In this document: positions 20,910 to 28,508 of the stretch, one piece after another | Layout of the letters: every line of letters starts with the position of its first letter | Numbering within the stretch: the first letter of the stretch is position 1 | Assembly (NCBI GenBank): GCA_948470605.1 | Contig: CAOKPI010000018.1 | Coordinates: 1-32,426, forward strand | Direction: 5' to 3' | Origin: an uncultured Clostridium sp. | Lineage (GTDB): Bacteria; Bacillota; Clostridia; TANB77; CAG-508 | Length of the DNA: 32,426 bases | Translations under genes and position numbers: made by a program | The notes under the pieces: generated by a model | Seen by the model: the letters and a program-made list of their open reading frames with translations, nothing else | Told to the model about the DNA's origin: nothing | Databases searched by the model: none

Positions 20910-22646
20910 ATGGGACTAATTATGGGAAGAGAAAAATATTTTGAAGCGACAGAATTTGAAAATATCAAAGAATTGATTTATGATACGGTAAAAAAATACA
21001 ATAAAAAAACAGCTTTTACCATCAAACATAAAAAAGAGAAAGCAATTTCTTATGAGGAAATAAGTTACACACAATTGTTAGAAGAAGTGAATCAATTAGG
21101 AACCAAATTTTACAACTTAGGGTATCAAAATAAAAGAGTTGCTATTGTAGGAAGAAATCGTTATGAATGGGTCATGACACATCTAGCAAACTTATTAGGT
21201 GGCATTCTTAGTATTCCATTGGACAAAGAATTACAAGTAGATGAGTTAGAAAGTTGCTTAGTAAGAAGCAAAGCAGATGTATTAGTGTTTGATGAAAAAT
21301 ATTTAGAAAATATTGAGGAAATCAAAAAAAGAGGAAATGCTAACATAGAAAGTTATATTTGTATGTCAGAGCAAGAAGGATATGTTTCTATCCCACAATT
21401 AAAACAAGAGGGAAAAGAAATTTTAGAAGCAGGGAATAAGGACTATATAGAAGCTAAAATAGATAGCTTTAAAATGAATATCTTATTATTTACATCTGGT
21501 ACTACTTCTAAATCAAAAGCAGTTATGCTTTCCCAAAATAATATTGCTTCTAATGTATATAGTATGCAATTAGTAGAAGATATTAGAAAGGAAGATGTCA
21601 ACATAGCATTTTTACCATTTCATCATATTTTTGGCTCAACTTGTATGATTGTTATGCTTGCCTTTGGTGTAACAACTGTTTTTCCAGATGGGCTTCGTTA
21701 TATTGCTCAAAATTTGAAAGAGTATAAAGTATCTGTTTTTGTAGGTGTTCCTTTGTTAGTAGAAGCGATTTATAAGAGAATTGAGCAAGGGATTGCGAAA
21801 AAAGGTAAAACAACGGTAGTTGCATTGGCTAAGAAAATGAGTAATTTATTGTTAAAGTTGCATATTGATGTAAGAAAGAAATTGTTTAAAGAAATATTAG
21901 ACGAATTGGGAGGAAGCTTACGATTTGTTATTTCTGGTGGAGCTCCCTTGGATAGACGAGTAGCAAAAGGCTTCAATGAATTGGGAATTAATGTGGTACA
22001 AGGATATGGGCTAACAGAAACATCACCAGTTATCGCAGCTGAAAATTGTAAAAAAATGAAATATGGTTCGATTGGTTTTCCTATGGAGAATGTGCAATTA
22101 GAATTATATAACCAAGATGAGCAGGGCATTGGAGAAATTAGAGTCAAAGGACCAAATGTAATGCTTGGTTATTATGAAAATGAGGAAGCGACCAATGAGG
22201 TATTAAAAGATGGTTGGTTTTATACAGGAGATTTGGCGTATTTTGACCAAGAAGGTTATTTGTTTTTGACAGGAAGAAAGAAGGATATGATTGTTCTGAA
22301 AAATGGTAAAAAGGTGTTTCCAGATGAATTAGAAACCTTGATTAACCGCCTAGATGAGGTGAGCGAATGTATTGTTTATGGCATGCCAGATAACAAGGAT
22401 AAGAATGATATGAAACTTTCTGTTAAAGTGGTTTATGATACAGAGGTGGTGAAGGAAAAATATCCAGATTTGTCACAAGAAGAGTTGGAAGAGGTCATTT
22501 GGCAAAAGATTAAGGAGATTAACAAGACTTTTCCTCCTTATAAATATATCAAAAATATGATTTTAACAGAGGAAGAGTTAATTAAGACAACAACGAAAAA
22601 AGTGAAAAGAAATGAGGAGATTAAAAAGATTTTAGATAATAAATAG
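20910..22646 (+). CDS. AMP-dependent long-chain acyl-CoA (or acyl-ACP) synthetase
   Basis: ANL-superfamily adenylating enzyme (578 aa) that activates a fatty acid with ATP and probably transfers it to CoA or ACP. The phosphate loop FTSGTTSKSKAVML lies near residue 195, the A5 motif GYGLTETSP near 367, and A7/A8 motifs FYTGDLAY and GRKKDMIVLKNGKKVFPDE near 440-470. The C-terminal catalytic Lys is expected in the TTTKKVKRNEEI region. Start choice is uncertain: ATG at 20910 (AGGGAAGGA just upstream) or ATG at 20922. An in-frame TTG at 20856 has no SD. It ends at a bidirectional terminator shared with the DUF1064 gene. It has no partner fatty-acid genes nearby. Confidence 0.88.
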   Translation: MGLIMGREKYFEATEFENIKELIYDTVKKYNKKTAFTIKHKKEKAISYEEISYTQLLEEVNQLGTKFYNLGYQNKRVAIVGRNRYEWVMTHLANLLGGILSIPLDKELQVDELESCLVRSKADVLVFDEKYLENIEEIKKRGNANIESYICMSEQEGYVSIPQLKQEGKEILEAGNKDYIEAKIDSFKMNILLFTSGTTSKSKAVMLSQNNIASNVYSMQLVEDIRKEDVNIAFLPFHHIFGSTCMIVMLAFGVTTVFPDGLRYIAQNLKEYKVSVFVGVPLLVEAIYKRIEQGIAKKGKTTVVALAKKMSNLLLKLHIDVRKKLFKEILDELGGSLRFVISGGAPLDRRVAKGFNELGINVVQGYGLTETSPVIAAENCKKMKYGSIGFPMENVQLELYNQDEQGIGEIRVKGPNVMLGYYENEEATNEVLKDGWFYTGDLAYFDQEGYLFLTGRKKDMIVLKNGKKVFPDELETLINRLDEVSECIVYGMPDNKDKNDMKLSVKVVYDTEVVKEKYPDLSQEELEEVIWQKIKEINKTFPPYKYIKNMILTEEELIKTTTKKVKRNEEIKKILDNK

Positions 22647-22650
22647 GAAG

Positions 22651-22705
22651 AAAAGCACTCATGAAAAAATAATTAGGAATTGTTTTTTATAAGTGCTTTT
22701 TATTA
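22651..22705. terminator. bidirectional terminator between ligase and DUF1064 genes
   Basis: AAAAGCACT (22651-22659) pairs with AGTGCTTTT (22692-22700), extended inside by ATGAAAAA with TTTTTTAT. T-runs follow on both strands, serving the two convergent genes. Confidence 0.75.
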
Positions 22706-23053
22706 AATTTCTGTTATTTTTAAGTTGAATTTATCCTCAAAAACTTTTTTCTTAGCAATATATTCTTTTGTCTTAACCCCTTTTACATCTATGATTTCAG
22801 TCGAATTATCTTTATGAAAAACAATAAAATCAGCCTTATATTTTAATTTTGGTGCTAAAATAAAAGTAGGTTGTAGGCAAAAACCGTTAATTTCATTTCC
22901 TTGTAATCTTAGCTTTAATTCGCAATAATAATCCGCTTCCTTCTGACTATCAAACGTATGACCATCAATCGAAACTTTATTAGCTCTATATTTACTCTTT
23001 CTGTTATTTCCATTCGTGAAATTTTTATAATCATCAACTGTCCAATGCTCCAT
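22703..23053 (-). CDS. DUF1064 phage-type PD-(D/E)XK nuclease
   Basis: Small protein (116 aa) of the DUF1064 family, normally found in phage replication modules and resembling Holliday-junction-resolving or VRR-like nucleases. FDSQKEADYYCELKL contains Glu39, YKADFIVF contains Asp75 and EIIDVKG contains Asp89 and Lys91, a complete PD-(D/E)XK set. The N-terminal SKYRANKVSIDG is typical. No other phage gene is near, so it is a stranded phage gene or domesticated. It has its own promoter (TTGCAC at 23107-23112, TATAAT at 23084-23089, minus strand) and SD AAGGGGTG. Confidence 0.85.
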   Translation of the reverse strand: MEHWTVDDYKNFTNGNNRKSKYRANKVSIDGHTFDSQKEADYYCELKLRLQGNEINGFCLQPTFILAPKLKYKADFIVFHKDNSTEIIDVKGVKTKEYIAKKKVFEDKFNLKITEI

Positions 23054-23083
23054 TTCAAGACACCCCTTGTATTATTTTATAAT

Positions 23084-23112
23084 ATTATATAGAAAAAAGA
23101 AAAAAAGTGCAA
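23084..23112 (-). promoter_or_regulatory. promoter of the DUF1064 gene
   Basis: On the minus strand TTGCAC (23107-23112), a 17-bp spacer and TATAAT (23084-23089). Confidence 0.65.
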
Positions 23113-23152
23113 TAAAAAAGAAGCTTTTTTCAAAACTATCCATTTAAAATGT

Positions 23153-23181
23153 TTGCGAAATATAGATAAATATGATATTAT
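23153..23181 (+). promoter_or_regulatory. promoter of the MFS gene
   Basis: TTGCGA (23153-23158), a 17-bp spacer and TATTAT (23176-23181); AAGGAGAG follows before the ATG. Confidence 0.55.
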
Positions 23182-23224
23182 TTAGAAGAAACATAAGTAA
23201 GCAACACAAAACAAGGAGAGAAAA

Positions 23225-24445
23225 ATGGAAAGTGAGAAACTAAAGAGAAGAAAAATAATGCTAAGTAATAGTATAATCCCATATTTTATAGGATTATCAG
23301 ATGATTTAATGTTTTTTATAGCAATCAATTCTTTATTTTTTACAGTAGTAAAAAATTTATCCACAGTACAAATGTCATTTTTAACAACTATTTCAAGTTT
23401 ATCTTGTATATTACTACAAATACCATTTCTAAAAATAATACAGAAAATTGGAAACATAAAATCCATTCGACTTGGTACCATCATGTTATTAACAAGCAGT
23501 ATATTAATGACTTTTGGAGGAAATTATACCATCATTATGATAGGTCATATCATATATATAACAGCTTCCTTATTTAAAAAAATGGATAATGTTGTTTTAG
23601 AAAACAATTTAAAATATCTTCATAAAGAAAAGAATTATGCAAAAATATTAAGCAAAGCGAAAGTTATTTATTCGATTATAACAACTATCATAGCATTAGT
23701 AATAGGAGGAATATTTGCCATTAACTACTACTTACCAATGTATTTATGCATAGGAACTTGTATCATTAATGTAATACTATCATTTTGCATTTACGACATA
23801 AACGAAAATAAAGAAACAATTCCTTCAACCACTAAAATAGAAAAAATCAAATTTTCTAAACTAGTACAAATTATTATCCTTTCTTTTGGATTATGCTATG
23901 CAACAATCAGTATTGGCCAGACTAATAGTAAATTATTTATACAATATAATCTACAAGAGCATTTTGAGGTAGGATTAACAGCTACTTATTTAGGATTTAT
24001 TATCGTAACATCACGTATCAGCAGAATAGTAGGAAATTTAATATTCCGAAAAATATATGGAAAGCTAAAAGATAAAATAAATTTATTATTACCAAGTATA
24101 GGAATGTTAGCATTTGTTTGTATCATAATAGGAAGCTATTTCCAGTCTGCTATTATCATTAAATTTCTATTAATGACAATTGGTTTTGATTTAATTTTAG
24201 CCATAAGGGACCCAATTGAGGTGTATGCAACTGATGTATTATTAAAAAATACCGAGACACATGAGCAACAAAAAGCAATCTCTTATTTACAATTGTCAAA
24301 AAGAATAGTGGAAACGATAATTAGTTTATTATTTTCATTTCTATTACTTAAATTAGAATTGATATATGTAATCATTTGTTTATTTATCTTTGCCATGATA
24401 AGCTTAGGAGTGAATACCAAATTATATAAAATGATTTGTAACTAA
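23225..24445 (+). CDS. MFS-type membrane transporter
   Basis: Integral membrane protein of 406 aa with about twelve hydrophobic helices in two halves separated by a polar loop around residues 195-215 (DINENKETIPSTTKIEK). The arrangement and the loop after helix 2 (FLKIIQKIGNIKSIRLG) fit the major facilitator superfamily. The substrate is unknown; the closest match in style is to the multidrug or sugar-efflux MFS of Clostridia. AAGGAGAG lies six bases before the ATG. No terminator is evident before the methyltransferase gene 70 bases downstream, so read-through is possible. Confidence 0.75.
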   Translation: MESEKLKRRKIMLSNSIIPYFIGLSDDLMFFIAINSLFFTVVKNLSTVQMSFLTTISSLSCILLQIPFLKIIQKIGNIKSIRLGTIMLLTSSILMTFGGNYTIIMIGHIIYITASLFKKMDNVVLENNLKYLHKEKNYAKILSKAKVIYSIITTIIALVIGGIFAINYYLPMYLCIGTCIINVILSFCIYDINENKETIPSTTKIEKIKFSKLVQIIILSFGLCYATISIGQTNSKLFIQYNLQEHFEVGLTATYLGFIIVTSRISRIVGNLIFRKIYGKLKDKINLLLPSIGMLAFVCIIIGSYFQSAIIIKFLLMTIGFDLILAIRDPIEVYATDVLLKNTETHEQQKAISYLQLSKRIVETIISLLFSFLLLKLELIYVIICLFIFAMISLGVNTKLYKMICN

Positions 24446-24514
24446 AGGTTATTGGTTTAAAGAGTTGCAATGATTAAAGAGATAAAAGAAGAAAAAAGGA
24501 GAACTTGAAAGAAA

Positions 24515-25447
24515 ATGGATTCAAACAAAATATGGCAGATACCTCCATTTTTTAAAGAAATGCTAGAAAGACAATATGGAAAACAAGTGACAGAAAAAAT
24601 CTTACAAGGATATCAAACTAAAAGAAATACTACTTTTCGTGTCAACACTCTAAAAAGTGGAGTCGACGAAATTGAAACTGTTTTGAAAGAGAAAAAAATA
24701 AAATATGAAACAGTAGTATGGAGCAAAGAAGCATTTATCTTAAAAAATGTTGAAGAAAAAGAAATTAGAAATTGGGAAATCTACCAAGAGGGAAAAATCT
24801 ATTTACAAAGTCTATCTTCTATGTTGCCACCCATTGTTTTGCAACCAAAAGAAGGGGAGGACATATTAGATATGACAGCTGCACCAGGAGGAAAAACAAC
24901 CCAAATAGCAGCAATTACTAATAATAAAGCCAATATCACTGCATGTGAAATGAACAAAATTCGAGCAGAACGTTTGCAATATAATTTGCAAAAACAGGGA
25001 ACTAATGCCTATGTCATGATACAAGATAGTAGAAAAATAGATGATTTTTTTTCGTTTGACCGAATTTTATTAGATGCACCATGCAGTGGAAGTGGGACGA
25101 TTCAAATATGTGGGGAAAACCATAAATCAAATGATAAATTAGAAAAAAACTTTACCATTCAATTAATGGAAAAATCAGTAGAATCACAAACTGCATTATT
25201 AAAAAAAGCAATCAACTTATTAAAACCAGAAAAAGAAATGGTGTATTCCACTTGTTCTATTTTAGCTAATGAAAATGAAGAGATTCTTGGAAAAATACTA
25301 AAACAAGGAAACGCAGAAATTGTACCAATTCAATTTGAAGGCATGAATCAGCTTCCGCTTCTTCCAACTAAAATACAAGGTACATTATGCGTATGTCCTA
25401 ATGAACTTTATGAAGGTTTTTTTATTGCGAAAATTAAAAAATTGTGA
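24515..25447 (+). CDS. RNA m5C methyltransferase (RsmB/RsmF, NOL1/NOP2/Sun family)
   Basis: SAM-dependent cytosine-5 RNA methyltransferase (310 aa). The family block FRVNTLK is at residues 41-47. SAM motif I DMTAAPGGKT is at 119-128, motif IV DAPCSGSG has Cys190, and the catalytic motif YSTCS has Cys247. This two-cysteine arrangement is diagnostic. The protein ends soon after the methyltransferase core, so it lacks the C-terminal PUA-like and RRM extensions of longer RsmF proteins. It may act on rRNA or tRNA; the target cannot be fixed. AAGGAG lies about 13 bases from the ATG, rather far. Element E follows directly. Confidence 0.92.
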   Translation: MDSNKIWQIPPFFKEMLERQYGKQVTEKILQGYQTKRNTTFRVNTLKSGVDEIETVLKEKKIKYETVVWSKEAFILKNVEEKEIRNWEIYQEGKIYLQSLSSMLPPIVLQPKEGEDILDMTAAPGGKTTQIAAITNNKANITACEMNKIRAERLQYNLQKQGTNAYVMIQDSRKIDDFFSFDRILLDAPCSGSGTIQICGENHKSNDKLEKNFTIQLMEKSVESQTALLKKAINLLKPEKEMVYSTCSILANENEEILGKILKQGNAEIVPIQFEGMNQLPLLPTKIQGTLCVCPNELYEGFFIAKIKKL

Positions 25448-25449
25448 TG

Positions 25450-25480
25450 TGGGCATTTTGGGACAGGCACAAAGTACCCA
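25450..25480. repeat. GGGACAG element E (single unit)
   Basis: TTTGGGACAGGCACAAA (25457-25473) is identical to 3512-3528. Flanks TGGGCATTTT and AAAGTACCCA form a 10-bp imperfect dyad. TTTTGGGATAAG just after looks like a decayed further copy. It lies between the methyltransferase and GIY-YIG genes. Confidence 0.75.
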
Positions 25481-25519
25481 TTTTGGGATAAGTTATTAAA
25501 AAAGAAAGAAGAGATTTTT

Positions 25520-25825
25520 ATGTATTATATTTATATGCTAAGATGTGAAGATAACTCTATCTACACAGGCATTACCACAAATGTAGAACATAGGATGGAG
25601 GAACATTTTAGTAAGGTGAATTGTGCCAAATATACATATAGCCATACAGCTAAAAAACTAGAAGGTGTGTGGCAAACGGAGAACAGAGTGTTGGCTTCTA
25701 AGTTAGAGTATCGAATTAAAAAGCTGACAAAGGCTCAAAAAGAACAGCTGATTGTTAAAAATAATTTAGAGGAATTATGGAACGAAAAATTAGAGTGTGA
25801 TAAATATAAAAGGCTAGAAATTTAA
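25520..25825 (+). CDS. GIY-YIG domain nuclease-like protein (YhbQ/UPF0213 type)
   Basis: Small GIY-YIG protein (101 aa) of the UPF0213/YhbQ group. The GIY-YIG motif appears as YIY (residues 3-5) and YTG (15-17). The conserved Arg25 lies in NVEHRMEEH, and the downstream Glu lies in LASKLEYRIKKL. The family is related to Slx1 and homing nucleases, and DNA cleavage is known for some members; the cellular role is unclear. AAAGAAGAG precedes the ATG. A hairpin overlaps its stop codon. Close spacing (72 bases, holding repeat E) to the methyltransferase suggests possible cotranscription. Confidence 0.9.
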   Translation: MYYIYMLRCEDNSIYTGITTNVEHRMEEHFSKVNCAKYTYSHTAKKLEGVWQTENRVLASKLEYRIKKLTKAQKEQLIVKNNLEELWNEKLECDKYKRLEI

Positions 25826-25844
25826 GTATTTCTAACCTTATTTT
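25811..25844 (+). terminator. hairpin terminator after the GIY-YIG gene
   Basis: AGGCTAGAAAT (25811-25821) pairs with ATTTCTAACCT (25828-25838) with one mismatch, then TATTTTG. It spans the stop codon and sits between convergent genes. Confidence 0.55.
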
Positions 25845-25855
25845 GTTGTATCATC

Positions 25856-26410
25856 TTAATTTAATGGAATGGTGTTATAGATACTAGCGATATTTCCTGT
25901 TTGTTCTGCAGTTGTAACAATGATTGGATAATAATTATTTTTAGCCATCCATTCATACATCTCAAAAGAATGGTTACAACTCATCGTGTAAGCATCTTTT
26001 AAAAATTGTCTTAGATTAGGATTCGTAACTTCCATAGAAGCAATGGCATATTCCTTGCCAGCTCTTTTTAAAGTTAGAAAATAGGACAACGCAATTTCTC
26101 TATCGGTTAGCTTAGTCACATTTGTATTAACTGTGATAGGTTCTGCTGGTTTTGTCTCATTTACATCTTCTGTAAAAATAGATGTATTTAATTGAGGCAC
26201 ATTTAATTTCCCAGTGGCTGAATCAACATTTTTTACAAATTCTACTTTTCTGTTATAGTCCTCCACATGAATAGGAAAATGAGTATTTAACAAAGATTTT
26301 AATTCTTCGTCTGTTACTTGATTGCGAAATAAAGACATACAAGTAATGGTGTTGACACAGCTTGTTATTAATTCATTTAAATAACTTAATTCACATATTG
26401 TTAATTTCAT
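25856..26410 (-). CDS. CotF-type spore coat protein
   Basis: Spore coat protein of the CotF family, 184 aa. The coat-F domain lies at about 100-165 (LTDREIALSYFLTLKRAGKEY, then ASMEVTNPNLRQFL and SFEMYEWMAKNNYYP), a ferritin-like helical bundle without evident metal ligands. The N-terminal 60 residues are a second helical region (LSYLNELITSCVNTITCMSLF) that may be a diverged half of the same bundle. A Thr/Val/Pro-rich linker joins them. GGGAGGT lies before the ATG. Upstream is a sigma-E-like promoter, implying mother-cell expression. Together with gerW this supports an endospore-forming host. Confidence 0.87.
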   Translation of the reverse strand: MKLTICELSYLNELITSCVNTITCMSLFRNQVTDEELKSLLNTHFPIHVEDYNRKVEFVKNVDSATGKLNVPQLNTSIFTEDVNETKPAEPITVNTNVTKLTDREIALSYFLTLKRAGKEYAIASMEVTNPNLRQFLKDAYTMSCNHSFEMYEWMAKNNYYPIIVTTAEQTGNIASIYNTIPLN

Positions 26411-26437
26411 AAAATTACCTCCCCATATATATATGAA

Positions 26438-26467
26438 ATAGTATGTCCCATTTTAAAGAAAATATGA
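26438..26467 (-). promoter_or_regulatory. sigma-E-like promoter of the coat gene
   Basis: Minus strand: TCATATT (26461-26467) matches the sigma-E -35 consensus KMATATT, then a 15-bp spacer and CATACTAT (26438-26445), seven of eight against CATACAHT. Overlapping CATATATATA closer to the gene is another possible mother-cell -10. Confidence 0.6.
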
Positions 26468-26567
26468 TTGTTTTTCAATCAAAAAATATTACTTGTGAAT
26501 AAATTTTTGATTCGATTCAACATTGTTTAAAGGATTATCATTTTTTGTCATAAAAATAGAAAAAAAG

Positions 26568-26596
26568 GTGAAAATTTTTTTAAGAGATGTTATAAT
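26568..26596 (+). promoter_or_regulatory. promoter of the MATE-YgjV-Na/Pi cluster
   Basis: GTGAAA (26568-26573), a 17-bp spacer, and extended -10 TGT-TATAAT (TATAAT at 26591-26596). Confidence 0.55.
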
Positions 26597-26651
26597 GAAC
26601 AAGTAAAAAATTGAAAGATTTAGAATTAAAAAAGAAATGAGATAAAAAACG

Positions 26652-27920
26652 ATGGAAGAAACATTAAATGTAAAAAAACAATTAAAAATATCAATTCCAA
26701 TTGCTACGGAAAACTTTATCAATATTTTAATGACTTTAGTTGATACACTCGTCATTGCTACACTAGGAACCAATGAATTAGGAGCGATAGGGGCAATGGC
26801 AGTGGTATTAAATATCATGCAAATGAGTATTGAATCCATCAATGTATCGAATATGGCTTTACTTGCCAAGTCACAAGGCGAAAAGAATCAAAAACAAGTG
26901 AAACTGTTAACAGGAAATGCCGTTATGATTACTATACTAATAGCAATGGCAATGATTTTTGTAGTTTATGGCATAAGACCAATTTTTCCATCACTATTTC
27001 AGGTAGACAAGATATGTATTACTTATATCACAATAAGATTAATAGGGTTTCTACCAAGTTCTGTTGTGACGATATTAACAGGACATCAAAGAACCATTGG
27101 CAAACAAGGTAATATAATGGTAATAAGAATTATAGCTGTTATAGGCAATTTATTGTTAGATTGGTTGGTTGTTACATTACATTATGGTGTGGCAGGTGTT
27201 GCTTGGGTAACAGTTGGTATTGATACGATATTAAGTATTTATTTGATGATTAAATCCAAAAGTACAGTAACGTATCAATTTCAAAAAAGTATTACAAAAG
27301 AAATTTTTCAGTTATTCAAATGGAATTGTGTAGAAAGAATGGTTTCCAAAATAGATGAATTTGTATTTAATATTTTGGTTTCTAGGATAGGACCTTTAGA
27401 ATATGCAGTACATGTTATTCTGATTCAAATTGCAGATGTATCGCAAGCCTTTGTACAAGGATTTAGTAATGGTATATCTATTAGTATTGGAATCGAAACA
27501 GGGTATCAGAATAAGGAAAGAATGAAGATAGCAAAACAAGTAATAAGGAAAGTTATCCATATTTTCTCTGTTATTGTTCCAGTCATGGTGACAACTATTG
27601 CCATTGTGATTGCCCATCTATTTTTAAAACAACATGAATTATTGGTGATTTTTTATTCGGTGTTACCATTGTTGGTAATGGGACAATATGCAGAGATAAG
27701 TGGAACTTATTATTATGGAATTCTTCGTGGTATGAGAGAGTTTAGATTTTTGGCAAAACGTAATTTTATGACATCTATCATAAAAATAGTAGTAGCTACT
27801 GCCTTGTCTTACACCATGTTAGGCATTATAGGAGTATGGATTGCTTATGCGGTTTATTGTTTGGTACAAAAATGGATATCAAAATATAAATATAAAATGT
27901 TAGAAAAAGGAGAGATTTAG
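26652..27920 (+). CDS. MATE family efflux transporter
   Basis: Multidrug and toxic compound extrusion family antiporter, 422 aa, with about twelve transmembrane helices. The family start KKQLKISIPIATENFINILM followed by LVDTLVIATLGTNELGAIG is typical, as is GHQRTIGKQGNIMVIRIIA in the middle and a second half beginning near residue 220 (FKWNCVERMVSKIDEFVFNI). Such proteins export cationic drugs or metabolites against Na+ or H+. Its stop codon directly abuts the ATG of the YgjV gene, so the two are cotranslated. The SD is weak (only GAGATAAAAAACG upstream). Substrate unknown. Confidence 0.9.
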   Translation: MEETLNVKKQLKISIPIATENFINILMTLVDTLVIATLGTNELGAIGAMAVVLNIMQMSIESINVSNMALLAKSQGEKNQKQVKLLTGNAVMITILIAMAMIFVVYGIRPIFPSLFQVDKICITYITIRLIGFLPSSVVTILTGHQRTIGKQGNIMVIRIIAVIGNLLLDWLVVTLHYGVAGVAWVTVGIDTILSIYLMIKSKSTVTYQFQKSITKEIFQLFKWNCVERMVSKIDEFVFNILVSRIGPLEYAVHVILIQIADVSQAFVQGFSNGISISIGIETGYQNKERMKIAKQVIRKVIHIFSVIVPVMVTTIAIVIAHLFLKQHELLVIFYSVLPLLVMGQYAEISGTYYYGILRGMREFRFLAKRNFMTSIIKIVVATALSYTMLGIIGVWIAYAVYCLVQKWISKYKYKMLEKGEI

Positions 27921-28448
27921 ATGTTATTTGTCTTAGCACAAATTTGTGGGGTTATCGTATTAATACTTACAGTAATTTCCGTTCAATTCAAAACCAAAGA
28001 AAAAATTGTGATGTGTTTTGTATTTGCAAACCTTGTAATGGCAATACAATTCTTTTTACTCAATGCTATGACAGGAGCGATTATATCAATTATCAATACC
28101 ATAAGATGTATCATCTTTTACTATTACAAGAAAAAAGACAAAAAGCCATCCCTTATGATATTATTGATTTTTGAAATAGTAGCTATTGTTTCTGGAATGA
28201 TGAGTTGGCAAAACATGTGGAGTGTAATTCCTATTATTGTTACCGTCATTTATACCTATGGATTATGGCAAGATAATGTAAAAGTAATTCGAATTACAAC
28301 TGCAATTGTAGGATTAGGTTGGGCAATTTATGATATAATTGTTATGGCTTTTGTTGGAGCGATACAAGAAATTTCTCAATTTGTATCAGCTATGATTGCC
28401 TTAATAAAAAATAAAGAAGAAACCAAAGAAAAGACAGAGGAACAATAA
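27921..28448 (+). CDS. YgjV family inner-membrane protein
   Basis: Small integral membrane protein (175 aa) of the YgjV (Imp-YgjV) family, with about six hydrophobic segments. Conserved elements are the N-terminal AQICGVIVLILTVISVQFKT, then FFLLNAMTGAIISIINTIRC and the later YTYGLWQDNVKVIRI. It ends in a Lys/Glu-rich tail. The function is unknown; members often neighbour transporters. It starts immediately after the MATE stop codon with AAAGGAGAG inside the MATE gene as SD. Confidence 0.82.
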   Translation: MLFVLAQICGVIVLILTVISVQFKTKEKIVMCFVFANLVMAIQFFLLNAMTGAIISIINTIRCIIFYYYKKKDKKPSLMILLIFEIVAIVSGMMSWQNMWSVIPIIVTVIYTYGLWQDNVKVIRITTAIVGLGWAIYDIIVMAFVGAIQEISQFVSAMIALIKNKEETKEKTEEQ

Positions 28449-28508
28449 AAGGCATACAAAGGATAAAATTAGTTTAAGAAGAAATACGAATCATTTGAGG
28501 TGAAACAA

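Noticed and set aside
21770..22147. Minus-strand open frame inside the acyl ligase
   Set aside because: It overlaps the conserved adenylation motifs of the real gene and has no start signals.
27944..28174. Plus-strand frame rich in Cys and Tyr overlapping the YgjV gene
   Set aside because: It lies wholly inside the YgjV coding region in another frame, without SD.
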